Source: Promethearchaeia archaeon (GTDB lineage Archaea; Asgardarchaeota; Lokiarchaeia; Sigyniarchaeales; SOKP01). From it: a DNA stretch of 9,877 nt. The notes below the pieces were generated by a model that did no database searches, was not told the origin of the DNA, and saw nothing but the letters and a program-made list of their open reading frames with translations. Below, piece by piece: positions 1 through 7,069 of the stretch. Numbering within the stretch: position 1 is the first letter of the stretch; each line of letters begins with the position of its first letter. The DNA is taken from positions 1 to 9,877 of the forward strand of contig JAHQWY010000111.1 in the NCBI GenBank assembly GCA_029856445.1, read 5' to 3'. A program made the position numbers and the translations under genes.

Positions 1-4
1 GATA

Positions 5-1112
5 ATGGACTCACAAAAATTAAAACAAGCTAAAATCTATTTATTAGCATTTACTAATCCAGTTCTAAAAGATCTTTGTAGATCATACAAAATTAAGGGA
101 TTTTCCAATTATAATAAGGAAGAAATTATAGATCTTATATTCAAATCAATTCCTAAAACTAATTTTAGCTCTTTTTTAAAGGATATTGAAAAAAAATCAT
201 TATCTCAAATAATTTCAGCAGTTCCAAAATACTTTTTGAAAGATAATCCAACTATACTTGATACTTTAGATTTTAATAGAGAAAATAATCTAGTAAAATT
301 AAGATTCAAAGGTTTTAGATGGGAAATATTTACTGAAATCTATTTCGAGAACCTAGATAATAAAGAAGAACCTCTAAAGTTTAATTTTAAGTGTTCTTGT
401 GAGTATGCTAAGGATGGTGGTCTTTGGTAGTCATTTCTGGGTTGGTTTAATTTGGGCATTTCAAAAATTTTCGATTAAAGTTACTCGCTGGACAAAAACT
501 ATATTACCTGAGGTTTTTAATGAAGTAAAAGGTAAGGTAAATTATACCCAATATTACAAAGAAACCCCAAAATTAGCTAAATTAACTGCAGAAAAACCAG
601 AAATACTATCAGTTGAGGATTTTTTAAAAAATAATTTAATGGGCAAGACTCAATTTAATTATGACGATTTAGAAGATCTTTCAATTAAAGAAATTAAAAG
701 TTTTATTTCTCTAACAAACATCATAAATACTGGAATAGAACAAACTAAGCCAAGTAAAAGTAATTTAATTGAATTAATTAAAAGTGAACTTAATATTGAG
801 GAATTTAATAAAAAATTTTTTGAATTTAAAAAAAATATTCGAATTTCTGACGCTAAACAAATTCCTGTCGATCTCGTTAGGATTATTTGGGGTCCTCCAT
901 TAAATTGCCTTGCAGAATTGAAGGTTATCAAACAAACAGAGGAAGAAGTTCTTGATCTTGCTATAGAAAATGACCAGATTAAACACACTAATTGTCATTG
1001 GGTGTATCATCGTTTGAATTTCTGTGGACATTTAATTGCTTTATTTCTAGCTTTATCAAATAGAAATACCGCAAAAACTCTTGAATATCTCAAAAGATTC
1101 ATAAGAAAATAA
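5..1112 (+). pseudogene. SAP/SWIM zinc-finger protein, split by a one-base frameshift
   Basis: Two overlapping frames (5-430 and 399-1112) together read as one protein of about 368 residues. The first half has a SAP-like helix pair (about residues 18-47: LKDLCRSYKIKGFSNYNKEE and on), then a beta-rich segment and the start of a SWIM finger, CSCEYAKDGGLW. The sequence then reads TGG TAGT CAT. With the A at 429 removed it becomes TGG TGT CAT, restoring Cys-x-His and giving the SWIM pattern CxC-x(n)-CxH followed by a typical hydrophobic helix. The second half repeats the layout: a SAP-like segment (SIKEIKSFI... SNLIELIKSELN) and a degenerate SWIM-like end (NC...FCGHLIALFLAL). SWIM fingers bind DNA or protein; the role here is unknown. 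The ATG at 5-7 lies at the window edge, so the true start may be upstream. It could be a decaying gene, a sequencing error or a programmed shift. Family call fairly sure; broken state as read is certain. Confidence 0.72.
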
Positions 1113-1285
1113 AAGTATTCTATCAAATCTTTTATGAATAGAAAAAATTGACAAGTTCTTTAACTAAAATCTTACTCAACTTATTATTTCTTAGTTTTAA
1201 AAAAATAAATATAGTTATCTATTACTTAATTACATAGAATTTTACTACAAATTAGTGTGATTTAAGATAACTTTGAAACTACATT
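1113..1285. other. Convergent intergenic region
   Basis: This 173-base AT-rich gap separates two converging genes. I see no ORF, tRNA or strong hairpin. A run of seven A at 1199-1205 would be a U-tract on the minus strand, about 80 bases past the kinase stop, and is a weak candidate terminator for that gene. Confidence 0.4.
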
Positions 1286-2383
1286 TTAAGTTGGGAATAT
1301 ATTTTGAACATCATTATCTAAAATGGCAGTAAAAACTCGTGTTGTTATAACTTTGCGAATATCCTTTCGTTTTTGAGATACTTTATCCCCCAGATAATGG
1401 AAAGGTGGATCCCTAATATTTAATAAGAGATCTTTCAAATAATTATACCAAAAATCTTCAAATGTCAAATCTGAAAGCTCTATTCCATTTCCGATTAACA
1501 TTTCCATATAATGTTTAACCAATTGTTTTTCATATTTCCGTCTTACATCTACTGATATACTAGTGCCGAGAAGAAGAGCTAGATCAAAAGTCCCAAAACC
1601 TATGTTCATGTGGGTCCAATCAAAAACAATTAACGGATTTTTTGTGTTATTGAGATCTATAAAGAAATTGGGAACCCAAAAATCTCCATGAACAATCGTG
1701 AAGTGACTAGGCAAATTTTCAAAAGCCAACTGAATCATTTTTTTATAATATTTTTCCCCAATTTCAAGTCCGTATTCAGGTAGATCCGATTTAAACTCCT
1801 CTTTTTGTTTGACAAATTCCCATAAAGGTTGAAATTGTTTATATATATTATAATACAAGGATTTACTATACTCAGGAATCCACTTAAAGGAATATAGATC
1901 GTTAGCATTCCACCAACGCGAATGAAAATTAGCGAGAGATGTTACTGCAATTTTAGTCTGCTCATAATTCATCCCTTTGATTATATCTATATCCGTATAT
2001 TTTGAACAATCTTCAAGGATAAGGGCGAATCTCTTGGAGTTCAAATCAAAATCTGAATAAATAAGCTTAGGAACTCTAATCGGACTAATAGGTGCTATCT
2101 CAACGTAAAATCTTAATTCATTTTCAAGAAATCCAATTTGTACACCCCAATTATAAAAAAATTGTTTAAAAGGATGCCATTTTGCTATCATGGAATTTGG
2201 TAGCCTGGAAGCATTTCCATCATATTTAACCATTATTCGAGCAATATCGCCAACTAATCCTTCCCCTCTTCCACAAGGTTCCAAGGATATTGATTTAATA
2301 TTTACTCCCTTTAATTTTCCATTTTTATGTAATACGGAATTAAGCCATTCTGAGGTAATAGATTTTGTGTTTTTTGGGATCAT
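1286..2383 (-). CDS. APH/CHK-type (ecdysteroid-kinase-like) phosphotransferase
   Basis: A 365-residue cytosolic kinase of the aminoglycoside-phosphotransferase/choline-kinase fold, closest in style to the CHK/ecdysteroid-kinase-like group. From the ATG at 2383: an ITSEWL opening (9-14), a glycine-rich stretch GRGEGLVGDIAR (38-49), the ATP lysine in IAKW (K68), an acidic helix (ENELRFY, 88-94), the hinge LILEDC (121-126), the catalytic loop HGDFWVPN (232-239; D234, N239), the Mg-binding FDW (D255) and a following DLALLL (267-272). All catalytic positions are present, so it should be active; the substrate is a small hydroxyl compound that cannot be named. The frame is open to a TTG at 2422, but family proteins begin just before the ITxEWL segment, which favours 2383. 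Neither start has a convincing ribosome site. It is divergent from the mutase gene and shares its upstream region. APH-fold kinases in ACAD10/11 and LvaA phosphorylate 4-hydroxyacyl-CoA, so a CoA-ester substrate is possible but is inference. Confidence 0.85.
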   Translation of the reverse strand: MIPKNTKSITSEWLNSVLHKNGKLKGVNIKSISLEPCGRGEGLVGDIARIMVKYDGNASRLPNSMIAKWHPFKQFFYNWGVQIGFLENELRFYVEIAPISPIRVPKLIYSDFDLNSKRFALILEDCSKYTDIDIIKGMNYEQTKIAVTSLANFHSRWWNANDLYSFKWIPEYSKSLYYNIYKQFQPLWEFVKQKEEFKSDLPEYGLEIGEKYYKKMIQLAFENLPSHFTIVHGDFWVPNFFIDLNNTKNPLIVFDWTHMNIGFGTFDLALLLGTSISVDVRRKYEKQLVKHYMEMLIGNGIELSDLTFEDFWYNYLKDLLLNIRDPPFHYLGDKVSQKRKDIRKVITTRVFTAILDNDVQNIFPT

Positions 2384-2551
2384 TGTGCATGTTCTCTGAT
2401 TTTGAAATACAATAGTCTTCAAAGATCAATATTAATTTTCATCAATATAGTTTATATTAATATCTTTTTTATTCTGTTTTTTAAAAAAATAAATAAGATC
2501 ATCATTTATTAAAATACATAAAGAAAATTAACAAATTCGTGTGATTGAGGA
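2384..2551. promoter_or_regulatory. Divergent promoter region between kinase and mutase
   Basis: This AT-rich gap must hold promoters for both flanking genes. On the plus strand a TATA-like element TTTATTAAAATA (2505-2516) lies about 36 bases before the mutase TTG. On the minus strand a TATA-like segment lies around 2445-2463. The exact 8-mer ATCAATAT occurs at 2425-2432 and 2441-2448, spaced 16 bases start to start, and a perfect palindrome ATATTAATAT sits at 2454-2463. These could be regulator sites, but such short AT-only matches arise easily by chance at this base composition. Confidence 0.35.
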
Positions 2552-4228
2552 TTGTTTGATAAAAATTATTTGGAGAAGGTCAGAGAAGAAAAAGAAAAAT
2601 GGGAAAAACTTTATGAAAACTTAAAAGAACGCGAAGTAAAGTTTGTATCTGACTCTGAGATTCCAATTAAGAACCTTTATACTCCTTTAGATTTGAAAGA
2701 AAAAGATTATATGGAAGATCTAGGTTTTCCTGGGCTACCACCTTATACTCGAGGAGTTTATCCTTCTATGTATAGAGGACGTTTGTGGACTATGAGATTA
2801 TTTTCCGGCCATGGCACTCCTGAGGAAACAAATAAAAGATGGAAATTTCTTTATGAAAATGGTGAAACAGGGTTTAGTGCTGCTGTTGATGCACTCACTT
2901 TTAATGGAATTGATCCTACAAATCCCGATGGTGCCCCAGAAGTTGGAACATCTGGTGTACCGTTATATTGTATTGATAGTCTTTTTGCTTTAACTGAAGA
3001 TATACCCATAGACAAAGTAAGCGTAGCATTAGTCGTAGAACCTTTCACAAGTGCACCTGTGTGTGCTATGTATTTTAATATGGCACAGATGCGAGGATAT
3101 GACATAAGTCAATTAACAGGGACAACTCAAAATGACATTTTAACCATGACTGTTGGTTATATTCCATATAAAAATTGTCCCCCAAATCATATTTTACGCT
3201 TAGCATGTGATTTCATTGAGTGGACTGTTCCTATGAAAAACGTTCCTAGGTGGCATCCGATTAATTTTACAGGATATAATTATAGAGAAGGTGGAATTGA
3301 TGCCGTTCAAGAACTTGGATTTGTTTTTGCTAGTGCATGTTCTCATATTGATAACCTCATTGAACGTGGATGGAAAGTTGATGATTTTGTGGGTCGTCTT
3401 GCTTTTCACTTAGCTGCACATAAAGATTTTTTTGAAGAGATTGCAAAATTTAGAGCAGCAAGGAGGATTTGGTATAAATTAATGAAGGATAAATATGAAG
3501 CTAAGGATCCAAGAAATCTCGGTTTTCGGTTCCATGTCCAAACTGCAGGTTCTTCTTTAACAGCCCAGTTACCTAAGGTTAATATAATAAGAACGGCAAT
3601 TCAAGCTTTGGAAGCAAATTTAGGTGGATGTCAATCACTCCATACTAATTCTTATGATGAAGCTATTTGCTTGCCATCTGAGGATGCTGCTCTAGTTGCT
3701 TTAAGGACTCAACAAATTATATCAGACGAAAGTAGAATTCATAATACTATTGATCCTCTTGCAGGGTCATATTTTGTTGAATGGTTAACTGATGAAGTTG
3801 AGGACAGAGTCTGGAAATATATTGATAAAATTCAAAAGGTTGGGACAATTGATAAAGCTCTATCAACAGGATTCCTATATAAGGAAATGAGAGATGCATT
3901 CCATAAGAGAAGGATGCGTATTGAAAGCGGAGATGAAATAATGCTTGGTGTGAACAAATTCCCCGTACCATATGATGATGTAACTGATGTATTCAGAACC
4001 AACAAAGAAGCAATTTCGATTGAGGTCGAAAGAATTAATAAACTAAAAGCAAAAAGAGATAACGCTAAATTAGAAAAGGTTTTAGATAAATTACGTAACG
4101 TCTGTGAAAAGGAAGAAAATGTTATGCCTGTAGTAATGGAAGCTACTAAAGAAGGTGCCACAGTAGGTGAAATATGCGATATATATAGAGAAATTTGGGG
4201 TATATGGGAACCACCTTTAGCTATCTAG
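2552..4228 (+). CDS. B12-dependent acyl-CoA mutase, large (catalytic) subunit; methylmalonyl-CoA mutase family, atypical active site
   Basis: A 558-residue homologue of the catalytic TIM-barrel subunit of methylmalonyl-CoA mutase, lacking the B12 domain as usual for the archaeal split form. Family landmarks: YTRGVYPSMYRGRLWTMR (65-82), TQNDIL (192-197), QELGF (253-257), AHKDFFEEIAKFRAARR (289-305), FHVQTAGSSLTAQLP (327-341), LGGCQSLHTNSYDEA (357-371), LRTQQII (384-390), DPLAGSY (401-407) and the usual C-terminal ATVGEICD...REIWG. It rearranges the carbon skeleton of a CoA ester by an adenosyl radical. Substrate residues differ from methylmalonyl-CoA mutase: Tyr89 is Phe84, the Arg207 region reads VGYIPYKN with no Arg, and His244 is Asn243 (GYNYREGG). 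Isobutyryl-CoA mutase shares the Phe but, as I recall it, keeps the His. The true substrate is therefore open. An in-frame TGA at 2546-2548 limits the start; TTG 2552 is the first candidate, with GAGG just before it and unusually close. TTG 2570 is an alternative. Confidence 0.93.
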   Translation: MFDKNYLEKVREEKEKWEKLYENLKEREVKFVSDSEIPIKNLYTPLDLKEKDYMEDLGFPGLPPYTRGVYPSMYRGRLWTMRLFSGHGTPEETNKRWKFLYENGETGFSAAVDALTFNGIDPTNPDGAPEVGTSGVPLYCIDSLFALTEDIPIDKVSVALVVEPFTSAPVCAMYFNMAQMRGYDISQLTGTTQNDILTMTVGYIPYKNCPPNHILRLACDFIEWTVPMKNVPRWHPINFTGYNYREGGIDAVQELGFVFASACSHIDNLIERGWKVDDFVGRLAFHLAAHKDFFEEIAKFRAARRIWYKLMKDKYEAKDPRNLGFRFHVQTAGSSLTAQLPKVNIIRTAIQALEANLGGCQSLHTNSYDEAICLPSEDAALVALRTQQIISDESRIHNTIDPLAGSYFVEWLTDEVEDRVWKYIDKIQKVGTIDKALSTGFLYKEMRDAFHKRRMRIESGDEIMLGVNKFPVPYDDVTDVFRTNKEAISIEVERINKLKAKRDNAKLEKVLDKLRNVCEKEENVMPVVMEATKEGATVGEICDIYREIWGIWEPPLAI

Positions 4229-4245
4229 TATTGGGGGTATTAAGA

Positions 4246-4644
4246 ATGTCAGAAAAGAAGATAAGAGTATTAATGAGTAAGCCAGGCATCGATGGTCATT
4301 GGCGTGGAGGTATAGTTGTCAGTCGCGCAATTCGGGATGCCGGAATGGAACTAATATTTGGAGGCTTTCAAAATGTTCAACAAATTGTTGAAGCTGCCAT
4401 CCAAGAAGATGTTGATGTTATTGGCTTGAGTATACATTCTGGCGCTCATTTTGCATATACACAGGAAGTAATTGATTTATTAAGGGAAAAAGGCGTTTTA
4501 GATAATATAATGATCTTATTAGGTGGTGTAATACCTGCAAAGGATTTTCCAAAATTAAAAGAAATGGGAGTAGCAAACGTGTATGGACCTGGAACACTTA
4601 CAAAAGATATTGTCGAATTCATTAGAACAAATGTCAAAAAATAA
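4246..4644 (+). CDS. B12-binding small subunit of the acyl-CoA mutase
   Basis: A 132-residue Rossmann-type cobalamin-binding protein, equivalent to the C-terminal domain of one-chain methylmalonyl-CoA mutases. It shows the cobalt-ligand motif DGHWRG (16-21, His18 is the lower axial ligand; classic form DxHxxG), the SxxSGAH loop (LSIHSGAH, 61-68), the base-pocket LLGGVIP (91-97) and the closing VYGPGT (112-117). It should pair with the catalytic subunit encoded 17 bases upstream to form the holoenzyme. The frame is open to 4195 but that part overlaps the upstream gene; the ATG at 4246 matches the family N-terminus (MSEKKIRVLMSKPG). A GGGGG run at 4233-4237 lies at a fitting distance for a weak ribosome site. 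Co-transcription with the large subunit is very likely. No methylmalonyl-CoA epimerase follows. Confidence 0.95.
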   Translation: MSEKKIRVLMSKPGIDGHWRGGIVVSRAIRDAGMELIFGGFQNVQQIVEAAIQEDVDVIGLSIHSGAHFAYTQEVIDLLREKGVLDNIMILLGGVIPAKDFPKLKEMGVANVYGPGTLTKDIVEFIRTNVKK

Positions 4645-4659
4645 AAAAAACAAGTAATA

Positions 4660-4666
4660 TTTTTTT
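4660..4666 (+). terminator. Candidate U-tract terminator after the mutase small subunit
   Basis: Seven T in a row lie 15 bases after the small-subunit stop with no clear hairpin, which fits archaeal U-tract termination. A TATA-like element follows directly, so transcripts may end here in part and restart for the GTPase. Confidence 0.4.
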
Positions 4667-4671
4667 AATCA

Positions 4672-4685
4672 AGATATAATATTAT
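4672..4685 (+). promoter_or_regulatory. Candidate TATA box for the MeaB-type GTPase
   Basis: AGATATAATATTAT lies about 30-40 bases before the TTG start at 4714, with a short leader containing AGGGG (4700-4704) as a weak ribosome site. This would let the chaperone be made apart from the mutase subunits, though read-through from upstream is equally plausible. Confidence 0.4.
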
Positions 4686-4713
4686 AGCTATTTTCTCATA
4701 GGGGTTACAATAT

Positions 4714-5688
4714 TTGAAAAAAGATTACAATATTGAGACTTTAATTACAAATTTTAAAAATAAAGATAAAATCGCACTAGCAAGATTAATTACAATCATT
4801 GAAAACGAACCTGATAAAGCTCACGAGATTTTTAAACATTTTGAAGATGTTAAGCATGATTCCTACATTATAGGGATTACTGGATCTCCTGGAGTTGGAA
4901 AAAGTACTCTAACTGGTGCAATATGTAAAAAATTATTGGAAGAAGGAAAAAGAATTGGTATAATCTGCGTGGATCCTACCAGTCCATTTAGTGGGGGTGC
5001 TTTTTTGGGTGATAGAGTCCGAATGACTAACATTTCACTACACCCTAATGTGTTTATGAGAAGCCTTGCGTCCAGAGGATATAAGGGAGGGATTTCAAGA
5101 GCAGTTTTTGATATAAGTTTGTTATATGAAGCATTTGGAATGGATTTAATTATTATTGAAACTGTTGGGGTTGGGCAAGCTGAGTTTGACATCTATAATT
5201 TAGCGTATTCAGTTGTTGTGGTTTTAGTCCCCGGGTATGGCGATGCGATACAAATGCAAAAAGCTGGAATAATAGAAATTGGAGATATATATGATATCAA
5301 TAAAAAGGATTTAGGTGGAGAAGATATTGCTGTGCAAATAGAAATGATGCTTGATGATTCTACTTTTCAGAGTGGATGGAGACCTCCTGTATCAATGACA
5401 GATGCTATTAATGGGGTTGGTATTGATGATCTTATTCAAAATATTATGGATCATAAAGAGCATGTTGAACTTTCTGGATTGATTAATAATAAGAAAAAGA
5501 ATCGCTTCAAATATAAAATTAAGGAGCTCATTTATTCAAAGATTGACAGAATTATTACAGAGAAGTTATTAAATGAATCAGATATCGATGAAATTATAAA
5601 TCACGCTGTAGATGATGGGAAATTTAAAATCTATCGCACCATCCATAACAAATTCGAAGATATGAATTTTGATATTAAAAAAAAATAA
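4714..5688 (+). CDS. meaB: MeaB/ArgK-type G3E GTPase, mutase chaperone
   Basis: A 324-residue cytosolic GTPase of the MeaB (MMAA) family, which gates delivery of adenosylcobalamin to B12 mutases and protects or reactivates them. Motifs in order: P-loop GITGSPGVGKST (54-65), VDPTSPFSGGAFLGDR (86-101), the switch region SLASRGYKGGISRA (117-130), the Walker B/G3 element IETVGVGQAE (148-157), LVPGYGDAIQMQKAGI (171-186) and the base-specificity motif NKKD (196-199, classic NKxD). A lysine-rich C-terminal tail (259-271 and the end) follows the GTPase core. The length matches the family. The TTG at 4714 is the chosen start: it has the AGGGG upstream and gives the usual N-terminal helices. It lies 69 bases after the B12 subunit, the standard context for a mutase chaperone, which supports the mutase being functional. 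Some archaeal members are annotated as LAO/AO transport kinases; that name is outdated. Confidence 0.93.
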   Translation: MKKDYNIETLITNFKNKDKIALARLITIIENEPDKAHEIFKHFEDVKHDSYIIGITGSPGVGKSTLTGAICKKLLEEGKRIGIICVDPTSPFSGGAFLGDRVRMTNISLHPNVFMRSLASRGYKGGISRAVFDISLLYEAFGMDLIIIETVGVGQAEFDIYNLAYSVVVVLVPGYGDAIQMQKAGIIEIGDIYDINKKDLGGEDIAVQIEMMLDDSTFQSGWRPPVSMTDAINGVGIDDLIQNIMDHKEHVELSGLINNKKKNRFKYKIKELIYSKIDRIITEKLLNESDIDEIINHAVDDGKFKIYRTIHNKFEDMNFDIKKK

Positions 5689-5706
5689 GCTAAAGGTTGA
5701 AATTTA

Positions 5707-5725
5707 GTATAAAAATATAATAAAA
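5707..5725 (+). promoter_or_regulatory. TATA box for the ferredoxin-nitroreductase gene
   Basis: GTATAAAAATATAATAAAA starts about 30 bases before the ATG at 5737, the usual TATA-to-initiation distance in archaea. Transcription would begin at or next to the ATG, and there is no Shine-Dalgarno, so the mRNA is probably leaderless. Confidence 0.5.
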
Positions 5726-5736
5726 AACTGATAATT

Positions 5737-6543
5737 ATGCCTGTACTTGGAATAGATTATGAGAAATGCGATAATTGCCAAATATGTCGTTTTGCTTGTA
5801 CAAGATATTTCAGACGTGATAAAGAGCAAAATAAAGTGGTTTTTGAAGATCCTAATAATCTTTGTGATTCATGTGGGCGTTGCATAGCAATGTGTAAATC
5901 TGATGCGATTATCTATGAAGATGTTGGAGAATTACTAACTTTTGATGAAGTTCAAGATCCGAGTAAATTGATTTCCTATGAGACTATACATAAATTTATG
6001 AGTGCTAAACGGTCAATAAGAGGTTTTAAAAATAAAAAAGTTACCAAAGCTAATTTAGAAAAAATATTAGACACTATGAAGTATGCCCCTACAGGAGGTA
6101 ACATCCGAACATTACATTGTACCATAATTTCGGATAATGAGAAAATCAAGAAGTTATCAGAAGTAGTAATGGATGCAATAATTGCTTCAAGTAATCCAAG
6201 GTACAGCGAAAACTTTATAAAAGCTAGAGAACGGGGTATAGATACTATATTCTACAATGCTCCTCATGTAATGATAATACACTCCAGAAATCCTGGAGAC
6301 GCTATGAATTCTACAATAGCTCTGACTTATGGAATGTTATGTGCACAATCTTTGGGATTAGGATCTTGCTGGATAGGTTTGGCTCATGGTGTTTTAAGTG
6401 CAAATAAAGAACTCCGGGAAGAGTTTATTGGTAAGAACTGGCATGTTTTGGGAGTAATAATCCTTGGATATCCAACACAAATATATTATCGAGTTCCACC
6501 GCGTCCAGATATAAAAACTCAAGGATTAGATGAGTTAGAATAA
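5737..6543 (+). CDS. Ferredoxin-nitroreductase fusion flavoprotein
   Basis: A 268-residue cytosolic redox protein. Residues 1-60 form a bacterial-type 2[4Fe-4S] ferredoxin: CDNCQICRFAC (Cys 11, 14, 17, 21) and CDSCGRCIAMC (Cys 43, 46, 49, 53). Cys21 lacks the usual following Pro, having Thr-Arg-Tyr, and Cys53 is followed by Lys. From about residue 83 a nitroreductase-fold FMN domain follows: KRSIRGFKNKKV (91-102, phosphate-binding Arg/Ser), YAPTGGN (116-122), YNAPHVMII (173-181) and GLGSCWIGL (207-215). The ferredoxin part would feed electrons to or from FMN; the substrate cannot be read from sequence. This fused class is widespread in anaerobic archaea and bacteria and is usually annotated only as a nitroreductase. 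It sits 48 bases after meaB with its own TATA box, so co-transcription is uncertain. The ATG at 5737 is secure because the first Cys lies 10 residues after it. Confidence 0.92.
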   Translation: MPVLGIDYEKCDNCQICRFACTRYFRRDKEQNKVVFEDPNNLCDSCGRCIAMCKSDAIIYEDVGELLTFDEVQDPSKLISYETIHKFMSAKRSIRGFKNKKVTKANLEKILDTMKYAPTGGNIRTLHCTIISDNEKIKKLSEVVMDAIIASSNPRYSENFIKARERGIDTIFYNAPHVMIIHSRNPGDAMNSTIALTYGMLCAQSLGLGSCWIGLAHGVLSANKELREEFIGKNWHVLGVIILGYPTQIYYRVPPRPDIKTQGLDELE

Positions 6544-6617
6544 ATTAATTTGAATAGAAAATCTTTTCATTATTGCCTTAAAATAATCCTTACATTTCCT
6601 AACATGATGTGTGAAGC

Positions 6618-6980
6618 ATGGTTGAATTCTGTCCTGAGTGTGGAAATTTACTTAGAAAAAAATCTTGCCCTTGTGGATATAAGGAACTTGATTCCACTTC
6701 TGAGAGCAGATCATTACCTAAAATTTGGTCTCCTCCGAGTCCCAATATCATATATTGTAAAATAGCGGCAACATCCTTAGACAAACTTAAGAAAATGTTG
6801 AATAAAGGAATTAAGGTTGAAAAATTAAAGGAAATTAGGAATAAATTGAAAAATCATCTTTATACATGTTGTAATTGCGTTTATTACCATGAAGAAATAT
6901 CTCACTGTCAACTGAAGAATAAATATTTAAGAAATGATTCAATATGTAAGAGTTTTGAACCTTTTGAAAAACTAAAATAG
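6618..6980 (+). CDS. Small zinc-ribbon protein with two cysteine clusters
   Basis: A 120-residue hypothetical protein. The N-terminus is a short zinc ribbon, CPECG...CPCGY (Cys 5, 8, 17, 19), resembling zinc ribbons of RPB9/TFIIS-like and many archaeal proteins, though shorter. The middle (about 30-75) is polar and partly helical with many lysines. The C-terminus has a second cluster, YTCCNCVYYHEE...C...C.SFEPF (Cys 83, 84, 86 and two more near 96 and 109), also likely to bind metal. An in-frame TGA at 6612-6614 makes the ATG at 6618 the first possible start; there is no clear ribosome site. The larger frame at 6550-6765 on the same strand is a shadow. It follows the nitroreductase by 74 bases. 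Function unknown; nucleic-acid or protein binding is a guess from the ribbon. Confidence 0.75.
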   Translation: MVEFCPECGNLLRKKSCPCGYKELDSTSESRSLPKIWSPPSPNIIYCKIAATSLDKLKKMLNKGIKVEKLKEIRNKLKNHLYTCCNCVYYHEEISHCQLKNKYLRNDSICKSFEPFEKLK

Positions 6981-7010
6981 TTAATTTGTTCTAAAAGTGC
7001 ACCTTAAACC

Positions 7011-7018
7011 TTTATAAA
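7011..7018 (+). promoter_or_regulatory. Archaeal TATA box for the ICMT-type methyltransferase
   Basis: TTTATAAA is a textbook archaeal TATA box and the clearest in the window. It predicts transcription starting near 7036-7042, leaving a leader of about 30 bases that carries the Shine-Dalgarno at 7058-7064. Confidence 0.6.
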
Positions 7019-7057
7019 CACAACTATTTCTTATTTAACGAGTAAATACATTTTATT

Positions 7058-7064
7058 AAGGTGA
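7058..7064 (+). promoter_or_regulatory. Shine-Dalgarno AAGGTGA that selects TTG 7070
   Basis: AAGGTGA is a strong match to the archaeal ribosome-binding consensus (GGAGGTGA) and ends 5 bases before TTG 7070. The GTG at 7061, which would give a protein three residues longer, is part of this site and is thus unlikely to be the start. Confidence 0.6.
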
Positions 7065-7069
7065 ATTAT

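Noticed and set aside
659..988. Minus-strand ORF of 109 codons, and similar antisense frames at 2851-3105, 3832-4161, 4863-5192 and 8933-9190
   Set aside because: All lie opposite well-supported genes, are serine/leucine-rich shadow translations and show no family motif.
2552..4228. Naming the mutase plainly as methylmalonyl-CoA mutase (mcmA1)
   Set aside because: The overall family is right, but the Tyr, Arg and His that define substrate binding and catalysis are replaced, so the specific name is not supported.
4195..4245. Upstream extension of the B12-binding subunit
   Set aside because: The extra 17 residues overlap the end of the large subunit and do not resemble the family N-terminus; ATG 4246 does.
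6550..6765. Plus-strand ORF of 71 codons starting with TTG
   Set aside because: It overlaps the zinc-ribbon gene in another frame, has no recognisable motif, and lacks the cysteine pattern that makes the other frame convincing.
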